The position numbers were made by a program, and so were the translations under genes. A DNA stretch of 22,431 nucleotides from a virus, in IMG/VR virus record IMGVR_UViG_3300032116_001412, positions 1 to 22,431 of that record. One strand, 5' to 3'. The notes under the pieces are model-generated. The model had not been told where the DNA came from. It worked only from the letters and a program-made list of their open reading frames with translations, and did not search any database. Position 1 is the first letter of the stretch; each line of letters opens with the position of its first letter. Below, one piece after another: positions 7,919 to 14,686 of this stretch.

Positions 7919-10123
7919 TTATTTAAAGTTTTTGAATGCGGATCTTTTAAAACTTTGCCCCATTACATTTCTACCCTTTCCCATATGTCTGAAAGGGGTA
8001 TGAGATAATTTATACAAATTTTCTGACTTTTGCAAGTTTTTAGAGGCATCATCCATTATTATATCTTTAGCAAAACCTCTATTAGATTGCTGTATTTTCA
8101 TAAATGCTATAAGTGCAGCAAAGGATACAAGACGGTCAACATTGAGTCCTTCTTGATAAGCCTGCATTTCTTTGAGTAGCATTTGATCAGGTATTCTTTC
8201 TATACCATAGTGAGTCTTAACTACAGTACCATCATCTTTAGTTATGGTATCTAACTCTTCTCTTATGTATTCAATAGCATAAGATATTAGATGTGACTTA
8301 AATAGATTACCTGTGTTTCTCCATCCATATTCCTGGAATACATTAGCATTTGCACCTAGATCTTTTAAGAATAAAATCTGAGTTCTTGGTACAAGATACT
8401 TTTGTTTCTTTCTAGATATCATGTACTGTATAAAAAGAGATATGTTATTCTCTATAACTGTCCATGCATTATACCATTCTATGATAAGTTCTAGTTTCTC
8501 ATGTGTCTTCTTAATATCATCAAATCTACCACACCAGGCTGCTACAATTTTATCTTGTTCTATATAGTTTTGTACTTCACCAGCTAAATGCTTTTGTACT
8601 TCAACTGTTGCTTTCATTACATATATAGAACACAATGATTCTGAGGTAGTTGTCTTTCCTTCTGATACAGGGTCAATAGATGCATAGTAGTGCTTATTAA
8701 ACACTGGATCTTTAATAGGTCTTTCCCATACTACAAGTGTTCCTGTTTTATCCTCTGTCTTTTTAGATACAGGAAAATCAAGTATAGGAAGTTTACTAGT
8801 TTCTTTTACTTTAGGTAAGCCATTCTCATCTCTATATATATCTAAGAACTCATATGAATATTCTTTTTCTTCTACTCTTCTTAACTGTGCGGCTACTAAG
8901 TTCTGTGGAAATACAGATGCCTTTCTATAAGCAAATGCTTCTTCTATATTTCTAGGATGCTGTGATATCCTTAACTGATACTGTTCTGGAGATAACTCTT
9001 TCTTCCAGGTTATAAACTGTTCATCTAGTGCGGCTAATGCTTCTGCAACAAGTGAATTACCAAACTCATCTATGTGAGGTGGCATAGACCATTGCTCAGG
9101 AATAAATAGTCCTGATCTACCTATAGTATGATTCTTATCTATAAGGTTTGTATCTACTGCATATATATCATTTGCCTCTGGGTTAAGCACCATTTCTTTT
9201 AATGGTTCACATTGATCTAAATCACCAACTGACCCTGCTGCTATAAACATACCTGTAGTAATCATACCAGATCTCATTGCTGGTCTGATATACTCATATG
9301 TCTGATCCATCTTAGGTGCAATACCTGCTTCCTCATGGAAGAAGAACTTTACTGGTCCACCAACACCATTAGTAGGATCTTTCTCAAATGACATACCTTG
9401 TATTGTACCTTTGAGACCTACCTCAGCTTTTCTATCTCCTTTTCTTACTTCAATCTTTTGCTGCCACATCATTACTTTGTGTGGAGTCATTGGTCTATAC
9501 CATGCTGTGTGCTCATTTAAGAAAGCTGCATATTCATCTAAGAACTTCCATGTACCTTTCTCATTGATATAGTCCTTAAGAGATGCTCCCATCTTTAGAG
9601 TTACTCCAGCTTCAAACCACAATTGATTTATAAACTTAGCGGCATGAAAGTATGATGAAGCTATCTGACGTTTCTTAAGAATAGCTGAATGTCTATAATG
9701 CATTTCTGCTAATAGCTCATATAAAGCCATATGGTACTGAGCATCACGTATTTTAGCAAAGTCAAACTTCTGTTGTTCTTTATCAAAGATTGGTAAGAAG
9801 TTTAACCACATATAGTAGTCTCTGGTTATATACCATTCATCTCTACCATCCTTAACTATTATACCTTGTCTGCATTTAGCTTTCTGATCATCCCAGTATG
9901 ATATAAAGTCTTTAGACTTAAATGGTGCAGTACAGTAAACTTTGTTTTGTCTAAAGATTCTTGATTGCTCATTAAAGACATCTGCAGTTACTTGGTTAAA
10001 TCTGTACTGACCAGGTTCTTTAAATATTGTAAGTAAGAATGTAGTAAAGTCTTGTCTACTAGAAAAGTCTGTAGTAGTCCATGTACCATTGTCCCAAGTG
10101 GGTATATTATTCCAAAACTCCAT
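7919..10123 (-). CDS. terL: Terminase large subunit (ATPase and nuclease of DNA packaging)
   Basis: This gene encodes 734 residues. It is the motor that pumps DNA into the prohead and cuts it. The ATPase half has a deviant Walker A at about 149-158 (KKRQIASSY), a Walker B-like strand at 258-265 ending in His-Glu-Glu (VKFFFHEE), and a coupling motif at 293-298 (FIAAGS). The RNase H-like nuclease half has candidate acidic residues Asp484 (ASIDP), Glu558 (VIENN) and Asp663 (NVDRL). The start at 10123 shares one base with the preceding stop (TAATG). The stop is followed directly by the homing endonuclease start. The gene appears full length, with no intein or intron visible. Confidence 0.92.
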   Translation of the reverse strand: MEFWNNIPTWDNGTWTTTDFSSRQDFTTFLLTIFKEPGQYRFNQVTADVFNEQSRIFRQNKVYCTAPFKSKDFISYWDDQKAKCRQGIIVKDGRDEWYITRDYYMWLNFLPIFDKEQQKFDFAKIRDAQYHMALYELLAEMHYRHSAILKKRQIASSYFHAAKFINQLWFEAGVTLKMGASLKDYINEKGTWKFLDEYAAFLNEHTAWYRPMTPHKVMMWQQKIEVRKGDRKAEVGLKGTIQGMSFEKDPTNGVGGPVKFFFHEEAGIAPKMDQTYEYIRPAMRSGMITTGMFIAAGSVGDLDQCEPLKEMVLNPEANDIYAVDTNLIDKNHTIGRSGLFIPEQWSMPPHIDEFGNSLVAEALAALDEQFITWKKELSPEQYQLRISQHPRNIEEAFAYRKASVFPQNLVAAQLRRVEEKEYSYEFLDIYRDENGLPKVKETSKLPILDFPVSKKTEDKTGTLVVWERPIKDPVFNKHYYASIDPVSEGKTTTSESLCSIYVMKATVEVQKHLAGEVQNYIEQDKIVAAWCGRFDDIKKTHEKLELIIEWYNAWTVIENNISLFIQYMISRKKQKYLVPRTQILFLKDLGANANVFQEYGWRNTGNLFKSHLISYAIEYIREELDTITKDDGTVVKTHYGIERIPDQMLLKEMQAYQEGLNVDRLVSFAALIAFMKIQQSNRGFAKDIIMDDASKNLQKSENLYKLSHTPFRHMGKGRNVMGQSFKRSAFKNFK

Positions 10124-10638
10124 TACATATCATATGCTAAACCTTGACCACCTCTTACTCTACTAGATTGCTCCTCTTGAAGATCTTTATATACACCTTT
10201 AAAAGATGCTCTTATTTGATCAAAGTTTTTTGCTGCAGCAATTAAAGAATTTATGTTTCCATCTCTTCCTGCAGTTATTTGAGTATGTTCCATATATCTA
10301 GCTAATCTATCTAACATAGATGCCATACCTTTATATGCTCTTGCTGTAGGAGTAGCATACATATCTTCACAGAACTGTAGTGCTAGTTTTATAGCTTGAT
10401 CTTCTGAAGAGAACTCAGCTTCTATTTCTTCTAGCACAATCTCTTCTTTATCAATCTCAGGAGTATGAAAGAATGGATTCATATCCGGATTAGGGCAAGT
10501 CATATAGAACAGATACTGATATACTTTAAGATAGTCTTCTGGATACTTATCCATTATTCTTTTAAGTGTCTTAAGTGTATAACAATGTTCTGTGGGTACT
10601 ACTGCACCATTCTGAACATCAAAGAGTCTTACTAACAT
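10123..10638 (-). CDS. Small protein upstream of terL, candidate small terminase subunit
   Basis: This gene encodes 171 mostly helical residues directly upstream of the large terminase gene, coupled to it by a TAATG overlap. The N-terminus (residues 1-40) is mixed, an acidic segment lies around 62-80, and a helical second half spans about 82-160. The C-terminus is RVRGGQGLAYDM. Small terminase subunits are usually short helical proteins encoded just before the large subunit, so this is the best candidate in the window. I see no clear N-terminal helix-turn-helix, and family membership is not established. It could instead be a conserved packaging accessory protein. Confidence 0.55.
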   Translation of the reverse strand: MLVRLFDVQNGAVVPTEHCYTLKTLKRIMDKYPEDYLKVYQYLFYMTCPNPDMNPFFHTPEIDKEEIVLEEIEAEFSSEDQAIKLALQFCEDMYATPTARAYKGMASMLDRLARYMEHTQITAGRDGNINSLIAAAKNFDQIRASFKGVYKDLQEEQSSRVRGGQGLAYDM

Positions 10639-10639
10639 T

Positions 10640-10945
10640 TTAACCTACGTGTTTTTTAAATATATTGGTTTGCTTATCTTTCTTAAATTTAAAATATTGT
10701 TTTATAAAGATGTATCTCAAAGCATCAATTAGGGAAGTAGCTTTATATTCAGTACTAATATCTTTTGAAAGAACAGACCACTTTGTATTCTTTACAATAT
10801 TGTTATTAATGATTGGAACTCTCCATGATTCATCAGGCATCATATAAAAATTTTTTACTAGTAGATATTTAGAGGTTGTCAGTTTAACATCACCTGCTAA
10901 AATAAGATCTTTACGATCTTGTCTTTTATTAAAAAATTGTAACAT
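10640..10945 (-). CDS. Hypothetical protein between the nuclease and terminase genes
   Basis: This gene encodes 101 basic residues starting MLQFFNKRQ, with a Lys-rich C-terminus (FKFKKDKQTNIFKKHVG). I chose the ATG at 10945 because it follows the nuclease stop by a single base. An upstream ATG at 10978 would add 11 residues and overlap the nuclease gene by 32 bases. The segment ATSLIDALRYIFIKQYF is probably a helix. I do not recognise the family. The basic charge and its place beside nuclease and terminase genes suggest contact with DNA or the packaging complex, which is inference. Confidence 0.7.
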   Translation of the reverse strand: MLQFFNKRQDRKDLILAGDVKLTTSKYLLVKNFYMMPDESWRVPIINNNIVKNTKWSVLSKDISTEYKATSLIDALRYIFIKQYFKFKKDKQTNIFKKHVG

Positions 10946-10946
10946 G

Positions 10947-11780
10947 CTATTTACTTTTAATTGAACTTCTATTATCATGTAACCAGTGTATGACTGATAT
11001 TACTTCCTCTTTTAAATAAGGTACTTCTATTGGTATAACTTCTTTTACAATAGGATCACCTTCTGGAGAATACTTTGTAATTGGGTATCCATACTCATCT
11101 TTACCTTCTTCTTCAAACTTGATATGATGAATAAAGATATTTCCTGGTTTTAATTTAGGATTATGCTTTATTATAATATACATATAAATGCTGAGTTGTA
11201 AAGCATAGTGATAAAAGTTGCAATCATCTAAACTATCTAATGGAGATAACATCTTTTTAGACATTCCCTCCCAATCTTTAAATGACTCCTTTACTATTTC
11301 TTTGTTTGTCTTATAGTCAATAATATGTACTCTGCTATTTACTACTTCTACTAAATCTGACTGTCCACATATTCCTGCTGACTTTAGATATACCATATGC
11401 TCAGGGTATATACCATCTGTAAGCTTTTGTTCAGGTGCTTTCTTTTTCTCACCATCTATTATAGGCTTATATACTGGTATAGGAAGTCCTTCTCTTTCAA
11501 TAGAACTTAGAGAACATAAGTCATCTTCTCTTTGATTATGATAGAATGTACCAAGTGTAAGTGCTCTTTCTGATTCTGCTTTCCATAGAGCAAGTATCTT
11601 TTTTGGTTCTAGTCCATACCACTTTGACTTCTTAGATTTAGATACTCTAGCAGCTACCTTTTCAGAATCAAAAGGTTCTTTAAATTGGGAAACAAGTGAT
11701 GTAACACTTATCCATCTTATGTCTTCAGAAGAGTCTAAGCTTTTGTAGCTATGATCTTCTGCATTGAATATTATACTCAT
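10947..11780 (-). CDS. PD-(D/E)XK superfamily nuclease (RecB/Cas4-like exonuclease)
   Basis: This gene encodes 277 residues with the ordered motifs of RecB-family nucleases: GTFYH at 77-81 (the conserved GxxxH), a metal-binding Asp at 142 (GQSDLVE), IIDYKT at 153-158 giving the catalytic Asp155 and Lys157, and QLSIY at 195-199 (the QxxxY motif). This order is typical of Cas4, AddB-C and phage PD-(D/E)XK exonucleases. I see no cysteine cluster for an iron-sulfur site. The ATG at 11780 shares one base with the preceding stop. A role in replication, recombination or genome processing before packaging is likely. Confidence 0.85.
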   Translation of the reverse strand: MSIIFNAEDHSYKSLDSSEDIRWISVTSLVSQFKEPFDSEKVAARVSKSKKSKWYGLEPKKILALWKAESERALTLGTFYHNQREDDLCSLSSIEREGLPIPVYKPIIDGEKKKAPEQKLTDGIYPEHMVYLKSAGICGQSDLVEVVNSRVHIIDYKTNKEIVKESFKDWEGMSKKMLSPLDSLDDCNFYHYALQLSIYMYIIIKHNPKLKPGNIFIHHIKFEEEGKDEYGYPITKYSPEGDPIVKEVIPIEVPYLKEEVISVIHWLHDNRSSIKSK

Positions 11781-12085
11781 TACTTAAGTTTGTCTAGTTC
11801 ATCTTCTTCTTCTTCAGTGATTACAGCATACCACTTATTTGCTGGACATCCTGATGATAAAGATCTTGTTTTAAAGCTTAGAGAACATCCACATAGCATA
11901 CAACAAGGTTGTGTACCAGGTATTGCACATTCTTTACCTACAGAGTCTTTTGAATCACATGAGTTACAAACTTCCATTCTAACTCTAGCAACATCTTCTA
12001 CAAACTCATTACGAACTAATCTATTCTTGATCCCCTCCAGTATCTGAGCTTTGTTCTCCCATATCTGTGCAAATTTCCCTTTCAT
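11780..12085 (-). CDS. Small zinc-ribbon protein
   Basis: This gene encodes 101 residues if started at ATG 12085 (MKGKFAQIWENK). ATG 12118 would give 112 residues, with more overlap onto the upstream gene. Eight cysteines follow the pattern CNSC, then C, then CCMLCGC, then C near residue 80, enough for one or two zinc sites. The C-terminus is strongly acidic (ITEEEEDELDKLK). The start overlaps the IHF-like gene by 65 bases or more, and the end shares one base with the nuclease start. Similar small Cys-rich proteins occur in many phages. The specific role is unknown, but nucleic-acid or protein binding is the usual guess. Confidence 0.75.
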   Translation of the reverse strand: MKGKFAQIWENKAQILEGIKNRLVRNEFVEDVARVRMEVCNSCDSKDSVGKECAIPGTQPCCMLCGCSLSFKTRSLSSGCPANKWYAVITEEEEDELDKLK

Positions 12086-12431
12086 CTCTAAATTTATTTC
12101 TAAGTTCAAGAAACTCATCAATTCTCTTCTGAGCCTCTAATAATTTATTAAGCTTATGTTCTGCTACCTTTTTATTGTGGTAGTTTACAAATGTTTCATT
12201 ATTAAAAATCTTCTCGTAAGTTCTATATTTTTTTATTCTTGTTTTTACTAAAGTGGTTCTTAATAAAAAATTTCCTAAACCAGGTAAGTTTACTTTCAAT
12301 TGATCTAAGCTTGAAAGAGTCTTCCTTACTTCTTTGTAATAAAAACTAACTATATTGTCAATCATAGATTCAGGTAAATCTAGTTGTTCAGATAGTTCTT
12401 TATACAATATCTTCGGTTTCTTTGGTATCAT
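12021..12431 (-). CDS. IHF/HU-like DNA-binding protein
   Basis: This gene encodes 136 residues. Residues 8-60 match the histone-like IHF/HU core: two helices (LSEQLDLPESMIDNIVSFY), then VNLPGLGNFLLR at 47-58, which fits the family's Gly-Phe beta hairpin. The usual Pro-tipped DNA-bending arm is not obvious. The C-terminal half is a charged helical extension ending SSDTGGDQE. IHF/HU proteins bend DNA during packaging, replication or transcription. IHF-like genes occur in crAss-like phages, as I recall. The start overlaps the preceding gene by 32 bases, and the 3' end overlaps the zinc-ribbon gene. Confidence 0.7.
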   Translation of the reverse strand: MIPKKPKILYKELSEQLDLPESMIDNIVSFYYKEVRKTLSSLDQLKVNLPGLGNFLLRTTLVKTRIKKYRTYEKIFNNETFVNYHNKKVAEHKLNKLLEAQKRIDEFLELRNKFRDEREICTDMGEQSSDTGGDQE

Positions 12432-12789
12432 ATCCTAGAAATTTATAATCAAGTAATACAGTGCCTTCTGTTTGAATTTGCAAATTAGGGTTAAGCATTA
12501 CAAGCTTTTTATTACTGCTATCTTTTATTACAAGATTATTTTTCTCAGCTTTATTTATACAGTTTCTAACTGTTTGTGGAGACTTAAATATCCACCCTTC
12601 TTCCGCAGAAGCATCATAGCAAAAATGAGTTAGTTCAATAGGTTCATTAAAACTTAGTAATGTCAAACAATCTAAATCAGAGTTACTCACTGTTATGTTG
12701 TTTATATAACAGTGAGTAAGTATCTGATATTTAACAATATTCCATTTTGGCATCTTGACGCGTTTCTGCACTTGATTAACTAGTGCCAT
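12400..12789 (-). CDS. Possible winged-helix DNA-binding protein
   Basis: This gene encodes 129 residues. The middle (FKSPQTVRNCINKAEKNNLV, about residues 68-87) looks like a recognition helix followed by a short wing (VIKDSSNKKLVMLNP), as in winged helix-turn-helix proteins. The N-terminus is basic. It is the second gene of the unit that starts at about 13100, between a coiled-coil protein and the IHF-like protein. A regulatory or replication-linked role would fit but is inferred from the predicted fold only. I do not recognise a specific family. Confidence 0.6.
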   Translation of the reverse strand: MALVNQVQKRVKMPKWNIVKYQILTHCYINNITVSNSDLDCLTLLSFNEPIELTHFCYDASAEEGWIFKSPQTVRNCINKAEKNNLVIKDSSNKKLVMLNPNLQIQTEGTVLLDYKFLGYDTKETEDIV

Positions 12790-12791
12790 AA

Positions 12792-13079
12792 CTACATCTT
12801 CCTAAGTTTCTTCTTCTGTTCTGTTTTGATTTCCTCCTTAAGATTTTCTTTAGCTGCTTCTTCACCTTCTAAATCTTCAGGTGGATTAGATAACATTGCA
12901 TGTTGCATCTGAAGCTTAATTCTTTCAAATCTTGCAGCATCAATTTTTAACAGCATTTCTTCATATTCAAACTGAGCATTCAAGTACTTCATTGACTCAG
13001 TGTAGAATTGAAACATCTGCTCTTTTCTTTGCATTAACTCCTCTGCAGTTAACTGTTGTTCTTGTGTTGGTTCTTCCAT
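12792..13079 (-). CDS. Small charged coiled-coil protein, first gene of the packaging unit
   Basis: This gene encodes 95 residues starting MEEPTQEQQL. I chose ATG 13079 rather than the GTG at 13163 because the GTG lies inside the upstream terminator hairpin and its extension would be read across the promoter. The protein is nearly all helix-forming, with Glu, Lys, Gln and Met prominent, and has a likely coiled coil over residues 12-62. The C-terminus is basic (KTEQKKKLRKM). The next gene starts two bases after its stop. I do not recognise the family. Confidence 0.7.
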   Translation of the reverse strand: MEEPTQEQQLTAEELMQRKEQMFQFYTESMKYLNAQFEYEEMLLKIDAARFERIKLQMQHAMLSNPPEDLEGEEAAKENLKEEIKTEQKKKLRKM

Positions 13080-13101
13080 AACTTCTATGTGTTTATTTAC
13101 A

Positions 13102-13109
13102 CAAATATA
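13102..13109 (-). promoter_or_regulatory. Candidate Bacteroidota-type promoter -7 element
   Basis: The minus strand reads TATATTTG, an exact match to the Bacteroidota -7 consensus TAnnTTTG. It lies 23 bases before ATG 13079 and just downstream of the lysis-unit terminator, which is where a new transcript should begin. I find no clear -33 TTTG at the usual spacing, so the call rests on the -7 match and position. Confidence 0.55.
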
Positions 13110-13117
13110 TGAAATAA

Positions 13118-13140
13118 GTTTAAATAAAATATGTTTAAAC
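13118..13140. promoter_or_regulatory. Inverted repeat next to the promoter, candidate operator
   Basis: GTTTAAA at 13118-13124 and TTTAAAC at 13134-13140 form a perfect 7-base inverted repeat around a 9-base spacer. It lies between the terminator and the -7 element, where a -33 box or activator site would be. A dimeric regulator could bind here, but AT-rich DNA forms such repeats by chance. Confidence 0.35.
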
Positions 13141-13169
13141 AAAAAATCCAGGTGAATCAACACCTGGAT
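13141..13169 (-). terminator. Intrinsic terminator after the lysis cassette
   Basis: On the minus strand ATCCAGGTG and CACCTGGAT form a perfect 9-base stem around a 6-base loop (TTGATT), followed at once by a T run (TTTTTG). It lies about 20 bases past the stop of the 52-residue gene and just before the next candidate promoter, so it separates the tail and lysis unit from the packaging unit. Confidence 0.93.
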
Positions 13170-13190
13170 CTCAGTATCAGATAGTTACTA

Positions 13191-13349
13191 TTATCTGTTC
13201 TTAACTGTAAGATTGAAGATTGTAAGTAAATAGAAATCTCTGGAAATGTCAACCTCTATGGTCATTACATCAAGGAACCCTAATCTAAATCTAAAAGCAA
13301 ACTTATCCCATTGCTTTGTCCTTGCTTTCCATCCATTTCTAAACTTCAT
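13191..13349 (-). CDS. 52-residue hypothetical protein at the end of the lysis cassette
   Basis: A hand translation gives MKFRNGWKARTKQWDKF followed by an aromatic and basic segment, ending in TVKNR. Its ATG lies one base after the holin stop, and a terminator follows its TAA closely, so it fits as the last gene of the unit. It has no obvious membrane segment but does have hydrophobic stretches (YLLTIFNL). The function is unknown. Tight packing and an intact frame up to the terminator argue that it is real. Confidence 0.65.
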   Translation of the reverse strand: MKFRNGWKARTKQWDKFAFRFRLGFLDVMTIEVDISRDFYLLTIFNLTVKNR

Positions 13350-13350
13350 A

Positions 13351-13512
13351 TTACTTCTTATCTACAATTGACCAAATAGTACCTGCTAAAGCAATAGTAC
13401 CTCCAATAAGTTCATTAAGCACAGACTCATCAATGGCTCCTTTTACTACAAGGAAACCTCCAACAAAAGTTAGGACGTGTCTTGCTACTCCTAGGATTTG
13501 TTCTTTTTTCAT
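13351..13512 (-). CDS. Small holin (Pam3-gp28-like)
   Basis: A hand translation gives 53 residues: MKKEQILGVARHVLTF, then a Gly-rich hydrophobic segment (VGGFLVV), KGAIDES, and a second hydrophobic segment (LIGGTIALAGTIWSIV) ending DKK. Two short membrane helices flanked by charged ends fit a small holin. The pattern KEQILGV.RH.LTFVGG...KG.ID resembles the Pam3-gp28 family of putative phage holins, recalled from memory. It sits 15 bases after the amidase stop, so holin and endolysin are co-transcribed. Holins make the inner-membrane hole that releases or activates the endolysin. Confidence 0.82.
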   Translation of the reverse strand: MKKEQILGVARHVLTFVGGFLVVKGAIDESVLNELIGGTIALAGTIWSIVDKK

Positions 13513-13527
13513 AATTATTAATTTAAG

Positions 13528-14409
13528 TTATAAACTGAGCAGCATATCAATCAGCTCCTGCTGCGGGAACATATCTACTTTTCCTCTAATTACATTAGTA
13601 TGTGAGTACATACCTGGATTCTTTTCTGCATATGCTAGATTAAGTACATCAAAGCCATCTGCACCCTTTTCTTTAACCCACTCTACTAGACCTACTCTAG
13701 GGTCAATATTATATCTCTCAGCGCAGTATAGTATCCAGTTTCTAAGAACTTTAATTTGCTCATCTGAATATCTATGCCATTGCTTATATCCTCTAAATGG
13801 TTTAGCTAGAGTTACTATCTGAGAAGGATCAGCTTTAACTCCTACATATGTTTTACCATCTTTAATACCACCAAAGTTACATACTTCAATAGCTACAGAG
13901 TTTCTATGCATTACAGAGTTTCCTGTACCAGTATGCCATCCATATCCAAATTCAGGAAATACTTGGATAAGCTCTCCGTCAAACTTAGCATTACTGTCTT
14001 TTACAGATTGTCCTCCTAATACAAACTCAGTACCTACGTTACCTCTTGTATCTCTAGCCCACATATCAGCTACTTGGTAAGGATTATGCCATCCTGCTGT
14101 GTGGTGTAAGTATATCCATTGTTTCTTTACAGGACCTTTAAAGTAAGTTCCTTCAGGCATGAAGTACTTCTTTATCTCAAGAGCATTTTCTACTTCTTGG
14201 TTTTCTGCATTATCAGTATTTAGAATACCCATTACAGCCCAGGTCTTTTCTCCTACAATACCATCAGGTAAAAGACCTACTTTCTTCTGGTAGCTTTTTA
14301 CTGCAGATTCAGTCTTTGATCCAAAGATACCATCTACTGTAAGTTTTAGAAACTCTTGAAGAGTCTTTACTGACTCTCCTTTGCTACCCTTTTTTAATAC
14401 AATTGTCAT
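13528..14409 (-). CDS. Endolysin: N-acetylmuramoyl-L-alanine amidase with peptidoglycan-binding domain
   Basis: This gene encodes 293 residues. Residues 1-60 form a PG_binding_1 domain (GSKGESVKTLQEFL, VDGIFGSKTESAVKSYQ, DGIVGEKTW). Residues from about 95 to 282 form an Amidase_2 (PGRP/T7-lysozyme type) domain with zinc-ligand candidates His102/103 (YLHHTAG), His270 (SHTNV) and Asp279 (KVDMFP). It should cut the bond between N-acetylmuramate and L-alanine during lysis. There is no signal peptide, so it would depend on a holin. ATG 14409 directly follows the leader AAAAACCAAC, also found before 1437 and 4419. The flanking genes are the coiled-coil membrane protein upstream and the holin downstream. 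Confidence 0.93.
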   Translation of the reverse strand: MTIVLKKGSKGESVKTLQEFLKLTVDGIFGSKTESAVKSYQKKVGLLPDGIVGEKTWAVMGILNTDNAENQEVENALEIKKYFMPEGTYFKGPVKKQWIYLHHTAGWHNPYQVADMWARDTRGNVGTEFVLGGQSVKDSNAKFDGELIQVFPEFGYGWHTGTGNSVMHRNSVAIEVCNFGGIKDGKTYVGVKADPSQIVTLAKPFRGYKQWHRYSDEQIKVLRNWILYCAERYNIDPRVGLVEWVKEKGADGFDVLNLAYAEKNPGMYSHTNVIRGKVDMFPQQELIDMLLSL

Positions 14410-14420
14410 GTTGGTTTTTA
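14410..14420 (-). promoter_or_regulatory. AACCAAC leader motif before the endolysin start
   Basis: The coding-strand leader TAAAAACCAAC ends exactly at the endolysin ATG. It is one of three gene starts in the window with this motif and has no Shine-Dalgarno. It may help recruit ribosomes or reflect a shared regulatory signal. Confidence 0.4.
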
Positions 14421-14425
14421 TTTAG

Positions 14426-14686
14426 TTATCTATTTAGTATAAGCTGCTTTACTGCATCTGAAAGCTCACTTACATTTCTTGCAAGACTCTTGATTTCTAA
14501 CTGAGTTTGCTCTTGAATAGCTTGATACTTAAGTCTTGACTCTTGTTCTACAAGTTCAATTTTACCTTTGAGTTTTCCTTGTTCTTCTGTGTTTTTTCTA
14601 ACATCATTGTGGACTAGTCTGAGGAAGTAGCCAATGATTAATGTTGCTGTACCAATGATGAACATTGTGATATCTGCTGTGCTCAT
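14426..14686 (-). CDS. One-span membrane protein with coiled coil, lysis-associated
   Basis: This gene encodes 86 residues. One transmembrane helix spans about residues 7-23 (TMFIIGTATLIIGYFL). A long charged coiled coil follows at about 36-84 (LKGKIELVEQESRLKY). The start overlaps the preceding stop (ATGA). It sits between the candidate spanin and the endolysin, so it could be a second holin, an antiholin or a membrane-anchored i-spanin-like partner. The topology (short N-terminus out, coiled coil on the other side) does not settle which. I do not recognise an exact family. Confidence 0.72.
   Translation of the reverse strand: MSTADITMFIIGTATLIIGYFLRLVHNDVRKNTEEQGKLKGKIELVEQESRLKYQAIQEQTQLEIKSLARNVSELSDAVKQLILNR

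Noticed and set aside
12022-12045. Possible programmed frameshift joining the IHF-like and zinc-ribbon genes.
   Set aside because: No slippery heptamer or following hairpin was seen, and both genes have their own start codons.
13080-13163. GTG start that would extend the 95-residue protein by 28 residues.
   Set aside because: The extension starts within the terminator hairpin and would be coded upstream of the likely transcript start at about 13095.
13175-13195. Second hairpin CAGATA...TATCTG next to the lysis terminator.
   Set aside because: The stem is only six AT-rich bases, it overlaps the stop codon of the 52-residue gene, and no T run follows it.
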